A DNA stretch of 64,000 bases, from NCBI GenBank assembly GCA_017654935.2, contig CM065704.1:22973766-23037765 (forward strand). The letters run 5' to 3'. The stretch is from Phymorhynchus buccinoides. Lineage: Eukaryota; Mollusca; Gastropoda; Neogastropoda; Raphitomidae. A program made the position numbers and the translations under genes. The stretch's first letter is position 1; each line of letters starts with the position of its first letter. The notes below the pieces were generated by a model that was given only the letters and a program-made list of their open reading frames with translations, did not search any database and was not told the DNA's origin. Of this stretch, positions 34,465-49,187 are shown one piece after another.

Positions 34465-35177
34465 AACAGAGGCAGAAGAGAGAATCTTTAAGAAGAGAAG
34501 ACTCTTTATCTCTCTCGAACACCGAGTCAGAAAGAGAGAAAACAGTTCTATGATTCACGCACAAACAGAGAAGTAAAAAAATAAAAAATAAATATAATTA
34601 TATCCCTCGCTTCATAAAAAGGAAACTCCTCATACGCCTGCAAAGAAGGCAGAGTGTTGAATCGCAAATGAAGTGAACGGAAATGAAGATGGCAACAAGA
34701 CGAGTCAGAATCTGTAAAAAAATAACACCTCGACTCCAGGCATTCTGCCATGTTTGCTTCCATATTCATCGAGGTCTGGGGGCATCAGCATAATACCCAG
34801 CATGGTGCGCACAGAGGGGCTAACCGTGAAGATGGTAATCGTAGGAAGATTATCATCCGCGAGGCAGGTGATTTGTTTTCATGCGGTGAACAAAATTTTG
34901 ATTCATTGTAGATTTTTTTCCCTGTACCTTTTCTATTGTAAAAACTTATTATTTTATTTTAGAGCATGGGTTATGTCTCCTCTCAACTATAGTAAGTCTG
35001 TATGCATGTGTGTCTGTTTGTGTGTGTGTGTCTTTAAACTTACTAAAATTAAGACTTACTAAAATTACTGTTACATACATGTTAGATTTTGTTTATTTTG
35101 TTGTGGCCAGAATGTTTACATTCATGTTACGTAAAGTGTGTCACTTAAATGATATAATTTCATCAGGGATCCTGTAT

Positions 35178-35338
<161 letters not shown>

Positions 35339-35564
35339 CGTGTGTATTCCTTCCTGCTGCTTGTTGACATTTTCATCAGTTTCTGCGAGGGTGAGGTGTT
35401 ATCAGAGAGTGACAGTGCTGGTGAATGAGGGTGGATGTCTTTGTGAGTGAGAATCATGTTATTTTTGTTACTTTATTTCTTTGCACTGGAATGTTGGTAG
35501 TATGACTATCTTGTTGATTTGAATGCATGTTTTTAATGTTGATGTTATTGTTGCTTTTGAAAAG

Positions 35565-35632
35565 CGCATCGAGCATACTAAGGTATGGATTTTAGCGCTA
35601 TATGAAATAAAATTATTATTATTATTATACAA
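35565..35632 (+). repeat. Retroposon 3' tail, copy G2
   Basis: AAAAGCGCATCGAGCATAC...TAGCGCTATATGAAATAAAA followed by (TTA)n. It is the forward version of the tails at 13968, 54245 and 61515. Confidence 0.6.
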
Positions 35633-36750
35633 AATCAGACTTACTAAAAGGACTGTTATATACCGAGATCAGACTTACTAAAAGTACTATTATATACCGA
35701 AATTTCTCATTTTCTTTGCAGATGGAAAATACGGAAACGATCTGAGCGAAGTATGACCACTGACAATGGGGAGAAAAGAAGCAGGATGAAGCAAAACGGA
35801 AGACGTTGTCATTAAATCAATAGGACATAGGGCGCTCTTTTTACTGGCAAATCACAAACCCAGCTATTGATCCATACACTACTTCTCTTGCTATCACCAT
35901 CCTTTGACGTGAAAGCTCAAATTCTTTGTCAAAGTTTCCCCCAAATTTCACATTGTGCTTTTGCGCGTGCGTGTGTGTGCATGCATGGCTTGCATGTGTA
36001 TGTGTGTAAGCATGCATGCCTGTGAGAGTGTGTGCGTGCACGTGTGCCTGTATGCATAAACATGTGTGCATAAATGTGAGTGGGAGATACATAATTATAT
36101 AACCTTTTGTTATCACATATTCTATATTGGTTATCCATCCATGTGCATGTTTGTTGTTGTTGTTGGATTGTGTGTAAATGTGCAAAAAACAAAATGATTT
36201 CCTTTGTAGCCTGATGCATTGGCTAATTAAAGAAACTTGAATCTTCAAATCAGAGTCAATTTTATTTACTGTCCTTTGAAACCATAACAGGGTTGGGTTT
36301 TTTTTTTACGGAACAAAATGAACTGGTTGATTCGTTACATTTTTAGAAGGCAATTTCTAAAGCAATTGTACACACATTTTGCACACACGCACATGTGCAT
36401 GCGAACTGATGCATGTGTGTGTATGTGTGTGTGCGCACGCATGCACGTGCAGGCATTGTGTGTATGAATCCACTTTTGTCGTGTGGAAACAGATGGTTTC
36501 CCCACCCTAAACTGGTCAGCTATTGATCTCAACTCTTCCTCCCTTATTACCATTTCCATTTTACCACCTTCACTCTTTAAATAGCCAACCTCCAGCCTCT
36601 TCCCTATCTTTCTTTCCCTCTCTTTTTTTCTCTCAGATCTCTTTCCCTTCTCCTTTATAAGCTGCTTATTTGTTAAAGAGCTTATTAATAAATCACACAA
36701 GGGACAAATGATGTATATTTGTTTTATCAAGCAATCCACATTCAGAATTA
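35633..36750. other. Intronic stretch, no gene seen
   Basis: TTTTCTTTGCAG before 35722 looks like a + strand 3' splice site, and a similar one lies before 36972. No convincing exon follows either. Confidence 0.35.
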
Positions 36751-36930
36751 CAGTGGAACCTCCCTTATAAGACCTTCAAAAATAATCCAAAATGAGGTAT
36801 TGTAAGGGAGGGGTCTTATAAGGGAGGCAATGTTAATACTTACAAAGAAGGGCACATTTTTTGTCTGAGAAGTAGGTCTTATGTGGGAGGGAGTTTTATA
36901 ATGGGAGGTCTTTTAAGGGAGATTCCACTG
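36751..36930. mobile_element. TA-flanked MITE family A, copy A3
   Basis: CAGTGGAACCTCCCTTATAA ... GGGAGATTCCACTG with TA on each side. It is in the same orientation as A1 and A5. Confidence 0.85.
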
Positions 36931-37169
36931 TAGTTCACAAAATACAGTAGGTTTAATTTTTTTCTTTGCAGTCAGGCATCAGCAGAGCCTTTGTAAAGAT
37001 GGATCATGCGATGAAATAATTGGAATCATTTCCCGTATAAACAATGACCCGAAATTCAAGTTTCCCCCACCAAATTCTGTTATAAAACCAGTAGATTACA
37101 ACAAATACAACAACCCGAAACCAACACGAAGAACGTCACGCAAGCAAACAAACTCATGAAGACTGGCGA

Positions 37170-37850
37170 ACCGACAACGCCTCATTCGCATCGCAACGAT
37201 TTTGAATTATTAAAAAAACTCACAAATCACTCCAGCCATACACACACACAAAACAGACATAAAACAAAAGGAGAAATGAAAGAAGATTACAGGTTTTTAC
37301 TTCAGGTTTAAACATAGGGAAGTCGTAGATCAGACTATTTTATATAGAGACTTTATGGACGTACAAGAATTGAAGAAGAAAAAAACCAACACACAAATAT
37401 TCCCAATATTTCAGTTTTATTCAAACTTTCCTCAGGGGACTCCAATGATCGAGTGAAGCCAGGTAAGTTTATCTTCTTCTCACATTCACATCACAACCTG
37501 ATTTCGCATTCAGTGCTCACCCCTCATTTTCTATGTAATACTAGTGAACAGAACTAACCCATCCCACCTTTGCATTATTCCCTCTATCAACTAACTATCT
37601 GGTCTTCTTATCACGTTCCACCCCCTTCTTAGAGACTTTATATAGAAAAACTCTCTATACCGATTGGTTTCCCCCATAACAAACCACTACAAAAGCAAAG
37701 TCAGAGGCTAAATTGTGGTCTAAGTTGGAATGAAGCGACCAAGGTATGGTGTGTACACAGATTTACTTCCCTTGAAGCAAATGCATCAAATTGACAGCTA
37801 TCTATTAATTCCGGACATATATGGCACAAATTGAATGAGCTAAGACAGAG
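37170..37850. repeat. Dispersed repeat K, copy K1 (contains an insertion)
   Basis: 37170-37356 and 37630-37850 together are the reverse complement of 44880-45275 (for example CACTCCAGCCATACACACAC, GGTTTTTACTTCAGG, TTTACTTCCCTTGA, AATTGACAGCT). The 273 bp between (37357-37629) are absent from the other copy. Confidence 0.78.
37357..37629. mobile_element. Insertion within repeat K1 with 12 bp duplication
   Basis: It is flanked by the exact 12 bp direct repeat TAGAGACTTTAT (37345-37356 and 37630-37641); the paralogous copy has this site once (near 45090). It contains CTTTCCTCAG, 27 bases, then a GTAAGT donor, so it looks like a mini-exon on the + strand. The family is unknown. Confidence 0.65.
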
Positions 37851-38117
37851 TTGAATGAGTTAGGACAGAGTTAATGTAATCCGATATAAAACGCCAGACA
37901 TCACTGTTAAGACACATACAACCTCCGGGTCCATTACTTTGCCGCCTAGCAGGAGCTGGAACTAGCTTGATCACAGACATCTGAAATTCTTCTTGTCATG
38001 GGACAAAGACCCAGACCTACTCCTGATGGCTGAAACCAACGCTTGACAAATGATCGAAAGAAACAAGATGGCGTGCCATATCAACATACTGATACATGTA
38101 TGTTCCCCTCAGAGTTA

Positions 38118-38441
<324 letters not shown>

Positions 38442-38692
38442 AGCATTACAACAGGCTGGAATTATCAGGGACAATTCTACCAATGTACATTATGATTCAA
38501 GATTGCTTCAGCTTGTTAAGGCTGTGAATGCCCTAAGTCTAACAAAAACATTAGTCACACACAGACACAGACACAGATAAATGCACAGGCCCTTTCCAAC
38601 AATGCACTCCCTTTCTTACAGAACTGGGGAGCACAAAACAAGATCCCCTCTATTAGCAAAAGTCAGCGAGGCGCAAGAAAATCCCATTGGTC

Positions 38693-39005
38693 TTCTTCTT
38701 CTTCTTCTTCGATCGCTCAGACAGTTTCCTGTCAATTATGAGCGCAGATGCATCATGCTGCAGTTATGCGCCTAAGAAATAGTCTGGCCCAGCATGTCCG
38801 ATTTTGGCTGGAGGAAATCTTTTTGAAAGCGCTTCTTGAAAAAAGGCAGCCGAGAATGGACCGGGTAAGACCAGAAGATAGTAGACGACAGTAAGCGAAG
38901 GGAAAAAGCAGAGTCAAAGAGAGTGACAGATTGAGAGGAAGCTACAAGCACAGAGCTTCCAGAAGGTGGGGGAACTATTTATACAAAGACCCCCCGGTAT
39001 CCCCA
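38693..39005 (-). mobile_element. (GAA)n-tailed retroposon, copy C5
   Basis: It is reversed, with (CTT)n at the left edge. The 5' GGGGATACCGGGGGG-type end is at the right. CCATTGGTCT and CCACTGGTCT flank it, a 10 bp duplication with one mismatch. Confidence 0.8.
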
Positions 39006-39165
39006 CTGGTCTGACTGGTTGCAGTAAGACAAAGTAGTCCTCTCGAGTCTCTCTCTTAACCAGAAAACAGGATTCCTTCCTTTTTTTACCAGACAAAAGC
39101 GCCTCTTCCTCGACTCCCTTACTCCGGCAGTCAGATGGACGCAGAAATGTCTTGGGTAGTCTTAA

Positions 39166-39703
39166 CCCTTTCACTGCCAGCCATTCTTCAGCCAAAACTT
39201 ACTTAGGTAAAGAAAAGGTGGTGTCTGCAATACTGTGAATCCCCCTACTATGGCATGCATCAAATAAGAACTTTTTCGGTTAATTCTATTTTTTCCGTTA
39301 TTGCCTTTCTGACCATACATAAAGCTGTATTTTAGGAACATTTTTAGCTAATAACCTTTTTGGAATACTAACCCTAGCCCTAACCCTACCCCTAAACCTA
39401 ACCCTACCCCCCACCCTATAAGACGGAAACACGCAACGAACCACAACTGTGACAAATCGCGGTGTACTGCAGTACATAGTGGGGGGTAGGGTTAGGTTTA
39501 GGCTAGGGTTAGGGATAGGGTTAGTATTCCAAAAAGGTTATTAGCTGAAAATGTTCCTAAAATACAGCTTTATGTATGGTAAGAAAGGCAACAACGGAAA
39601 TTAACAAAAGGTGAATGGATAACAGATCCTAATTTCGTGCCTTTTGGTGGCGTGGGTGTTACATCAGTGTGGTGCAGAAATGCGATATCGGCAGCGAAAG
39701 GGT
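39166..39703. mobile_element. piggyBac-like MITE, copy P3, split by an insertion
   Basis: The left part (CCCTTTCACTGCCAGCCATT... to about 39276) and the right part (about 39605 to CGAAAGGG at 39702) are the two halves of one element, matching P1 end to end. The middle is telomere-like foldback copy T3. The right TTAA has decayed to TCAG. Confidence 0.8.
39277..39604. mobile_element. Telomere-like foldback element, copy T3, nested in P3
   Basis: CGGTTAATTCTATTTTTTCC ... CCCTAA-type arm, loop with TGTACTGCAGTACA, TTAGGG-type arm. The outermost GGTAAAGG segments are missing on both sides. It lies inside a piggyBac-like MITE, so it inserted later. Confidence 0.8.
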
Positions 39704-40046
39704 CAGCACGTGTCTTTGGTAGATAGATGCAGAAATGTCTTCGGTAGACTAGAGTAAATGTTACGAGAAATGTCTTTTTTTTTACAGATAGATGCAGAAA
39801 ATCCAATGTCTTGGGTACAGTAAGCCAGTCTTGTGAGACTGCTGAGCATGCTACTCAGACAAAGTATCAGTACTGTATCTAGAAGGATTTTATGAGGATT
39901 TTTCCACAGACTAAAGGCGACAGAGAAAAATGGTGTGTGTGTGTGTGTGTGTGTGCGTGCTTATGTGAGAAGGGATTCTGAGGAGACAAAGGGTAGAAAA
40001 TAAAGAAGTATCTATCAGTTCTGAAATCCAAGAAAGAAAAAAAAAA

Positions 40047-40057
40047 GAGAGAGAGAA

Positions 40058-40134
<77 letters not shown>
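40047..40134. repeat. (GA)n microsatellite
   Basis: Irregular at the left edge (GAAAGAGAGAGACAGA), then pure. Confidence 0.95.
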
Positions 40135-40135
<1 letters not shown>

Positions 40136-40457
40136 ACAGTGGAGGGAGAACAAAGATGAGGGTGACAAAAAGAAAAAAGATGGAAGAGGAGACGAGGACA
40201 AAGAATGGAGGCTAAGGCCAGAAGATAGGGGTAGGGTAGTGGGCCCGACAGAGAGGAGCAGCGCTAAGGAGGAAATGAAGATTGAAATACAAAGGGAAGC
40301 CAGACACAGGAAAAAAATAGCAGACATGTTTGTTTTTGTTTGTTGTTTGTTTGCTTCCGCTTCAGACCAATTTCAATCATAGCCGGGGCAGAAAAAAAAA
40401 TCAATAAATCTAAAAGTCCAAGAATATAAGATCTTTGTCCACACTGCACTACCTTCT

Positions 40458-40560
40458 TCTAATTCTGCGGTCCCAGGCCACGTTATGTCCATAATGTGTC
40501 CGTTTTTCAGTTTTCACTGGTCTCCCCCCTGCGTACAGCCAATTCCAATTTCTGAGAAAA
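40458..40560. repeat. Dispersed repeat H, copy H2
   Basis: It matches 16163-16262 (ATTCTGCGGTCCC..GGCCA; TTTTCAGTTTTCACTGGTCT; CCCCCCTGCGTACAGCC). Confidence 0.6.
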
Positions 40561-40673
40561 ATGATTTTGGAAGATTTTTTGAAAAAAAGCATGATAATGT
40601 TAACACGAGTGAGCCAATCAACATCCTTGCCGAAGGTAAAACAAAAAATGGCGGTTTGTAACCCAAGAATGGC

Positions 40674-40735
40674 CGGCAGTGTTCTCTGGACGCTGGACTG
40701 CACAAAGCCAAATAAGAACAGCTTGCTACAGGGCT
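40674..40735 (-). pseudogene. Degenerate duplicate of MARCHF5 penultimate exon (3' part)
   Basis: The minus strand reads KLFLFGFVQSSVQRTLP, against KLMFGSVQSNFQRTLL in the true exon at 42477. A 3 nt indel keeps frame. Homology continues into the intron (GCCATTCTTGGGT against GTGAGTCTTGGGT), but the donor GT has become GC-C, so it cannot splice as the original does. It lies 1.8 kb 3' of the real exon. It is a relic of an internal exon duplication, and the upstream part of the exon is not recognisable. Confidence 0.78.
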
Positions 40736-41473
40736 GCCTACCCCCTTTCGCAGCTTCCAGGGACAGACTTCTTTAAAAACAAGCGCAAAATCGCCATAGT
40801 TTGTGGCACGCGGTCTATTTTTACCACTCCAATCATGAGTTACCTCCCCTGGCTTTTCAATAATTTTAATCTGTAAACCAGAATGTTATCTCTGCACCAT
40901 TTCGTAACTTTTTATATCTTTTGGAAAACATTTAAAACTATGTATCCTACTTATACTCATCAAAAGAAGCACTGCATACTCGTCGTGTCTGTTGTAGTGT
41001 CTGTATTACATATGTTTATTATTTTGTACGCTTTTAAAATACATCATTTTAAAAAGCGGCCTCAATTAATTTTGAAGTGTAGCCTCGATTTGAAGTGCGA
41101 CAATTTTGTGAAAATGTGCGACAATTTTGGACCGACCGACCGACAAAGTGAGTTATAGGTTTGTGGCTTGAGCCACAAACAAAAACAAGGACAAAGACTT
41201 ACTTCCAGGGACAAACATAGTGATATTACACATCACAATCCAAATGGTCATACCTGTGAATTGTGAACCAACATGTTTACCAATTTGAGAATGTTCAACT
41301 TTTTTTTTTTGGGGGGGTGCTTTTTGATGCCATGAACACCCATGTTCAGACTCTCAGATGTTCAGCAACTCTATATTTGTTAGGAACATTTCAACAGCAT
41401 CCATTGTTTGGGCTTGTTTTGGGGGTTTTTTCTCCGGAAAAGCTTAGCTTAAGCAAAAACAAAAGAAGCCTAT

Positions 41474-42241
41474 TTAGAGTTTCCTCAGTTTCCAGGGACA
41501 CCAGGACAGAAAAGTGGATTCCAGGGACAGGGCCCCCTTTTTAACCGTTTTCAGGGACAAATACCTCTTAGGGGTTTCTCAGTTTCCAGGGACACCATTT
41601 TAGACAGAGAAGTGGATTCTAGGGACAGGGCGCCCTTTTTAACCGTTTCCAGGGACAAATACCTTTTAGGGGTTTCTTAGTTTCCAGGGACACCAAGACA
41701 GAAAAGTGGATTCTAGGGACAGGGCGCCCTTTTGAACTGTTTCCAGGGACAAATACCTCTTAGGGGTTTCTTAGTTTCCAGGGACACCAGGACAGAAAAG
41801 TGGATTCCAGGGACAGGGCGCCCTTTTGAACTGTTTCCAGGGACAAATACCTCTTAGGGGTTTCTTAGTTTCCAGGGACACCAAGACAGAAAAGTGGATT
41901 CTAGGGAGAGGGCGCCCTTTTGAACTGTTTCCAGGGACAAATACCTCTTAGGGGTTTCTTAGTTTCCAGGGACACCAAGACAGAAAAGTGGATTCTAGGG
42001 ACAGGGCGCCCTTTTTAACCGTTTCCAGGGACAAATACCTCTTAGGGGTTTCTTAGTTTCCAGGCCAGGGACACCAAGACAGAAAAGTGGATTCTAGGGA
42101 GAGGGCGCCCTTTTTAACCGTTTCCAGGGACAAATACCTCTTAGGGGTTTCTTAGTTTCCAGAGACACCAAGACAGAAAAAAGGATTCTAGGGACAGGGC
42201 GCCCTTTTGAACTGTTTCCAGGGACAAATACCTCTTAGGGG
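41474..42241. repeat. 94 bp minisatellite, ~8 copies
   Basis: The unit contains TTTCCAGGGACAAATACCTC, TTAGGGGTTTCTTAG, TTTCCAGGGACACCAAGACA and AGGGCGCCCTTTT. Each unit holds two CCAGGGACA motifs. Single CCAGGGACA motifs precede the array at 40748 and 41205. It lies in the last MARCHF5 intron, ending 235 bp before the penultimate exon. Confidence 0.93.
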
Positions 42242-42367
42242 GGGGGTAGGCAACCCTGGTGCTATATGAAGACAGATAGATGACAGGCAGACAGACAGAG
42301 AAAGTAATTCTCCTTGGCAAAAGCAACAAAAATTACCTTGGTACGGTCGGTATCACTTTTTTTTAGT

Positions 42368-42425
42368 CACAGAGACGCGTCTGTGAAATTAGGGTTGCTC
42401 CCACCTGGAGAGTGTGTCTGTCGCC
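42368..42425 (-). mobile_element. tRNA-headed SINE, 3' fragment D2
   Basis: The reverse complement carries CTCTCCAGGTGGGAGCAACC and CACAGACGCGTCTCTGTGAC, the 3' segment of D1. It is only about 50 bp from the MARCHF5 donor site at 42476. Confidence 0.75.
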
Positions 42426-42476
42426 GCTTTAGAGCAGCACCATGCCCCCTTTTTCTTTTTTGGACCCAAGACTCAC

Positions 42477-42640
42477 CAGCAGTGTCCTCTGGAAGTTGGA
42501 CTGCACGGATCCGAACATGAGCTTGCCGACAATGGTGGCGATGGTGGGCAGGATCAGGGCCCCGCACAGAACCCGCGTGGCCGAGATGGGGTCCGACAGT
42601 GGCACCGTCTCTGCCGGAACGCGCGACGACCGACTGTACT
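42477..42640 (-). CDS. MARCHF5 mitochondrial E3 ubiquitin ligase, penultimate coding exon
   Basis: The minus strand shows TTGTTGTTGCAG acceptor, 164 nt of exon, then a GTGAGT donor. It reads (starting 2 nt into a codon) YSRSSRVPAETVPLSDP, then ISATRVLCGALILPTIATIV, then GKLMFGSVQSNFQRTLL. This is the third transmembrane region of MARCH5; the SATR-LCGAL-PTIATIVGKLMF core is almost invariant in animals. It splices in phase 0 to the exon at 31962. The catalytic RING-CH exons and the first two membrane helices must lie upstream (above 42640 or beyond 64000); I did not find them in the window. The exon is GC-rich compared with its intron. Confidence 0.95.
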
Positions 42641-42740
42641 CTGCAACAACAATAGTCACCTTTGTACACCGCACTTCACCGACCATAAAATGCACCTTAT
42701 TGTTGTAAGGCAAATTTTACACCAAATTCCGATTTTGTTA

Positions 42741-42780
42741 AAGAGAGAGAGAGAGAGAGAGAGATATATATATATATATA
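42741..42780. repeat. (GA)n-(TA)n run
   Basis: About 12 GA then 8 TA units. The last TA is the insertion site of the chimeric MITE that follows. Confidence 0.9.
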
Positions 42781-43112
42781 CAGTGGAACCTCCCTTATAA
42801 GACCTTCAAAAATCATCCAAAATGAGGTCTTATAAAGGAGGGGTCTTATAAGAGAGGTAATCTTAATACTTACAAAGGGTAATGTCTCAGACAAGTAGGT
42901 CTTATGTGGGGAGGGAATCTTATAATGGGAGGTCTTATAAGGGAGGTAACATTCCTGATAACTAAAAAACACTGGGTAACTCAAAACGTCACAATACTTT
43001 TCTCGTCCCAATCTAATACTCTTTATGCTAAAAGGTCTTTTTAACTCAAAATATTGGCTATCTCAAAATAAAATGTCAGTCCCTTCAATTCTGAGTTAAG
43101 CGATTTTCACTG
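42781..43112. mobile_element. Chimeric MITE: family A left half fused to family B right half
   Basis: It begins CAGTGGAACCTCCCTTATAA (family A) but at about 42945-42955 switches to family B (AACACTGGGTAACTCAAAAC... TATTGGCTATCTCAAAATAA) and ends GCGATTTTCACTG then TA. It has one A terminus and one B terminus, with no internal termini. Confidence 0.8.
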
Positions 43113-43418
43113 TATATTGTTCGTTACAAGTGATAACTGATCTTCTGCCGATGCACATTCTTGCATCCTATATGTATGCTGGCCTCAGCTTCACTCAGCA
43201 TAACAAACTCATTTGTCTTCCTTCTTCATTTCACTCTCAGCTTACAGAGAAACATATCCCCGGTAATGCTCCAAGATCAGAGACTGAATAGACTTTTTCA
43301 TAGAGATTCACAGTGGTCTCTGTGCTCCAAGGCAAAATTAATCATTGGCTCCACAGACAGTAGCAAATTTACTGATTGTTGGACGAAAGGAAGGCAACAG
43401 TCTAAGACGCCTGGATCA

Positions 43419-44600
43419 ATGACAGGTTCAGACAGACGGAAAGAGACAGAGTGTCAAAGAATAAAGACCGACAGACAGTCATTGAAGAAAGACAGAAAGT
43501 CACAGAAGACAGACACAAAGAAGACAGAGACAGAAAGCCACAGAAGAAAGACGGACAGAGAGAAGACAGACAAACACAGTCACAGAAGAAAGACAGGCAG
43601 AGAGAAGACAGACAAACACAGACAGTCACAGAAGAAAGACAGGCAGAGAGAAGACAGACAGACACAGACAGTCACAGAAGAAAGACAGGCAGAGAGAAGA
43701 CAGACAGACACAGAGTCACAGAAGAAAGACAGGCAGAGAGAAGACAGACAGACAGACACAGACAGTCACAGAAGAAAGACAGGCAGAGAGAAGACAGACA
43801 GACAGACAGACACAGACAGTCACAGAAGAAAGACAGGCAGAGAGAAGACAGACAGAGACAAAGAAGAAAGACTGACAGAAAGAAGACAGACATACTACAG
43901 TCAAAGAATAAAGACAGACAGTAAAGAAGACAGTCAGACACAGACAGTCACAGAAGAAAGACATAAAGAAGACAGACAGACACAGTCACAGAAGAAAGAC
44001 AGAAGACAGACAGAGACAGTCACAGAAGAAAGACAGAGACAGTCACAGAATAAAGACATCAAGAAGACAGACAGACAGAGACAGTCACAGAAAACAGACA
44101 GAGACAGTCACAGAAGAAAGACAGACAGAGACAGTCACAGAAGAAAGACAGACAGAGACAGTCACAGAAGAGACATAAAGAAGACAGACAGACAGAGACA
44201 GTCACAGAAAACAGACAGAGACAGTCACAGAAGAAAGACATCAAGAAGACAGACAGACAGAGACAGTCACAGAAGAAAGACAGAGACAGTCACAGAAGAG
44301 AAGACAGACAGAGACAGTCACAGAAGACAGAGACAGTCACAGAGAGACAGACAGAAGAACAGACAGAGACAGTCACAGAAGAACAGACAGAGACAGTCAC
44401 AGAAGAAAGACAGACAGAGACAGTCACAGAAGAAAGACAGAAAACAGACAGAGACAGTCACAGAAGAACGACAGAAAACAGACAGAGACAGTCACAGAAG
44501 AACGACAGACAACAGACAGAGACAGTCACAGAAGAACGACAGAAAACAGACAGAGACAGTCACAGAAGAAAGACATAAAGAAGACAGAACACAACAGACA
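43419..44600. repeat. Complex GACAGACA-rich minisatellite, ~1.2 kb
   Basis: Units built from GAAGAAAGACAGGCAGAGAG, AAGACAGACAGACACAGACA and GTCACA vary from about 28 to 60 bp. A 527-codon open frame (43161-44744, +) runs across it giving repeated TVTEERQ/KKDRQRE peptides. Other + frames are also open for long stretches, so openness follows from base composition. The frame is not accepted as a gene. Confidence 0.88.
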
Positions 44601-44879
44601 ACAGACAGTGGATTCCCCAGACGGTACCCAGCTTCCAAAGGACCTCCCAATGCAATCAGCAGAACCTGTCTATTTCCTAGCGGGGGTCACTCGGGCCCCT
44701 CACAGTACAATGCCAATGTCAATAAGGTGTTCTGGTCTAATTGACTTGACACTGCAGTGTAAGACAAGTTTCACAGCTTCTCCCTAGCCCAGCCTTCCAG
44801 TTGGAACCAGCATTCTGCCACAGTGGTAGAGTAGAGTCTGTGAGACTTTTTTTTGTGGCAGAACTTTATTAACTAATTC

Positions 44880-45275
44880 AAGTCGTTCTACCCATATGTG
44901 GCTGGAATTAATATAAAGCTGTCAATTTGATGAATTTGTTTCAAGGGAAGTAAATATGTGTGCACACCACACTTTGGTCACTTCTAAACTCGCTTCGCTC
45001 CCTTAGACCACACTTTTGCCTCTTACTTTGCGTTTGTAGTGGTTTGAAGTGGGGAAACTAATTGCTGTAGGGAGTTTTTTTTTATATATAAAGTCTACAT
45101 ATATACAAAAGTCTGATCTCCCACTTCCCTATGTCTAAACCTGAAGTAAAAACCTGTACTCTTCTTTCATTTCTCCTTTTGTTTATTTATGTTTTGCTTG
45201 TGTGTATGGCTGGAGTGATTTGTGAGTTTTTTTAATAATTAAGAATTGTTGCGATGCGAATGAGTTAAGTAGAAC
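44880..45275. repeat. Dispersed repeat K, copy K2 (uninterrupted)
   Basis: It is the reverse complement of 37170-37850 without the 273 bp insertion. Both copies face each other 7 kb apart. Confidence 0.78.
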
Positions 45276-48680
<3,405 letters not shown>

Positions 48681-48689
48681 ACACACACA

Positions 48690-48770
48690 GGATGCAAAAA
48701 CACTTTATCAAGCTTATTCTTTTATCGTCAATAAAGATCATTTTGACTTGACTTGATTTAAGACACACAT
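48690..48770 (+). repeat. Possible LINE 3' tail
   Basis: CTTTATCAAGCTTATTCTTT..GTCAATAAAGATCATTTTGA ending in TTGACTTGACTTGATTT. An AATAAAG followed by TTGA-type short repeats is typical of L2/CR1-like 3' ends. There is no coding part. Confidence 0.45.
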
Positions 48771-49147
48771 ACACACACACACACCGTGACAAACACACAC
48801 ACACCGTGACAAACACACACCGTGACAAATACAAACACACACAGACAAATTTGGCAGCAGATACAACCATCCCCACACCCGCCCTATCTTCCGAACAAGT
48901 AACATCATGTCAAAGGAATATTCTGCCAGAAGAAAGCTTGCTATCACTTTGGGACATGCATACGTCTGTCTAAGTACATGTGTTTCCCTGCTGAGTTTCC
49001 AAAGCCCAGATTCAGATGGGTTGGATTTTTGGCTATTTTGTTTCTTAGCCCTCCCCCACCCCCTCCCATTTCCAGCTCAAAATTTTGTTGGCATTGAACA
49101 TTTTCAATGAGAAGCAACATTCTGGCTTTCTCGCTTGGGAACTAGGG
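48771..49147. other. Intergenic stretch
   Basis: It has short ACACACACCGTGACAA repeats (48770-48845). No gene is seen. Confidence 0.4.
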
Positions 49148-49187
49148 ATAGAGACGCCTCTGTGACTATAAAGTACCTAATACCTAG
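49148..49187 (+). mobile_element. tRNA-headed SINE, extreme 3' fragment D3
   Basis: It matches only the last ~40 bp of the family (GAGACGCCTCTGTGACTATA, then AAGTACCTAATACC), a 5'-truncated insertion. Confidence 0.65.

Noticed and set aside
35700..37000. + strand exons after TTTTCTTTGCAG at 35721 and 36971
   Set aside because: Acceptor-like sequences are good, but no open frame, paired donor or conserved sequence follows.
43161..44744. 527-codon open frame giving repeated TVTEERQ/KKDRQRE peptides
   Set aside because: It runs over a GACAGACA minisatellite that lacks stop-forming triplets; other frames are also open, and there is no domain, good start context or splice support.
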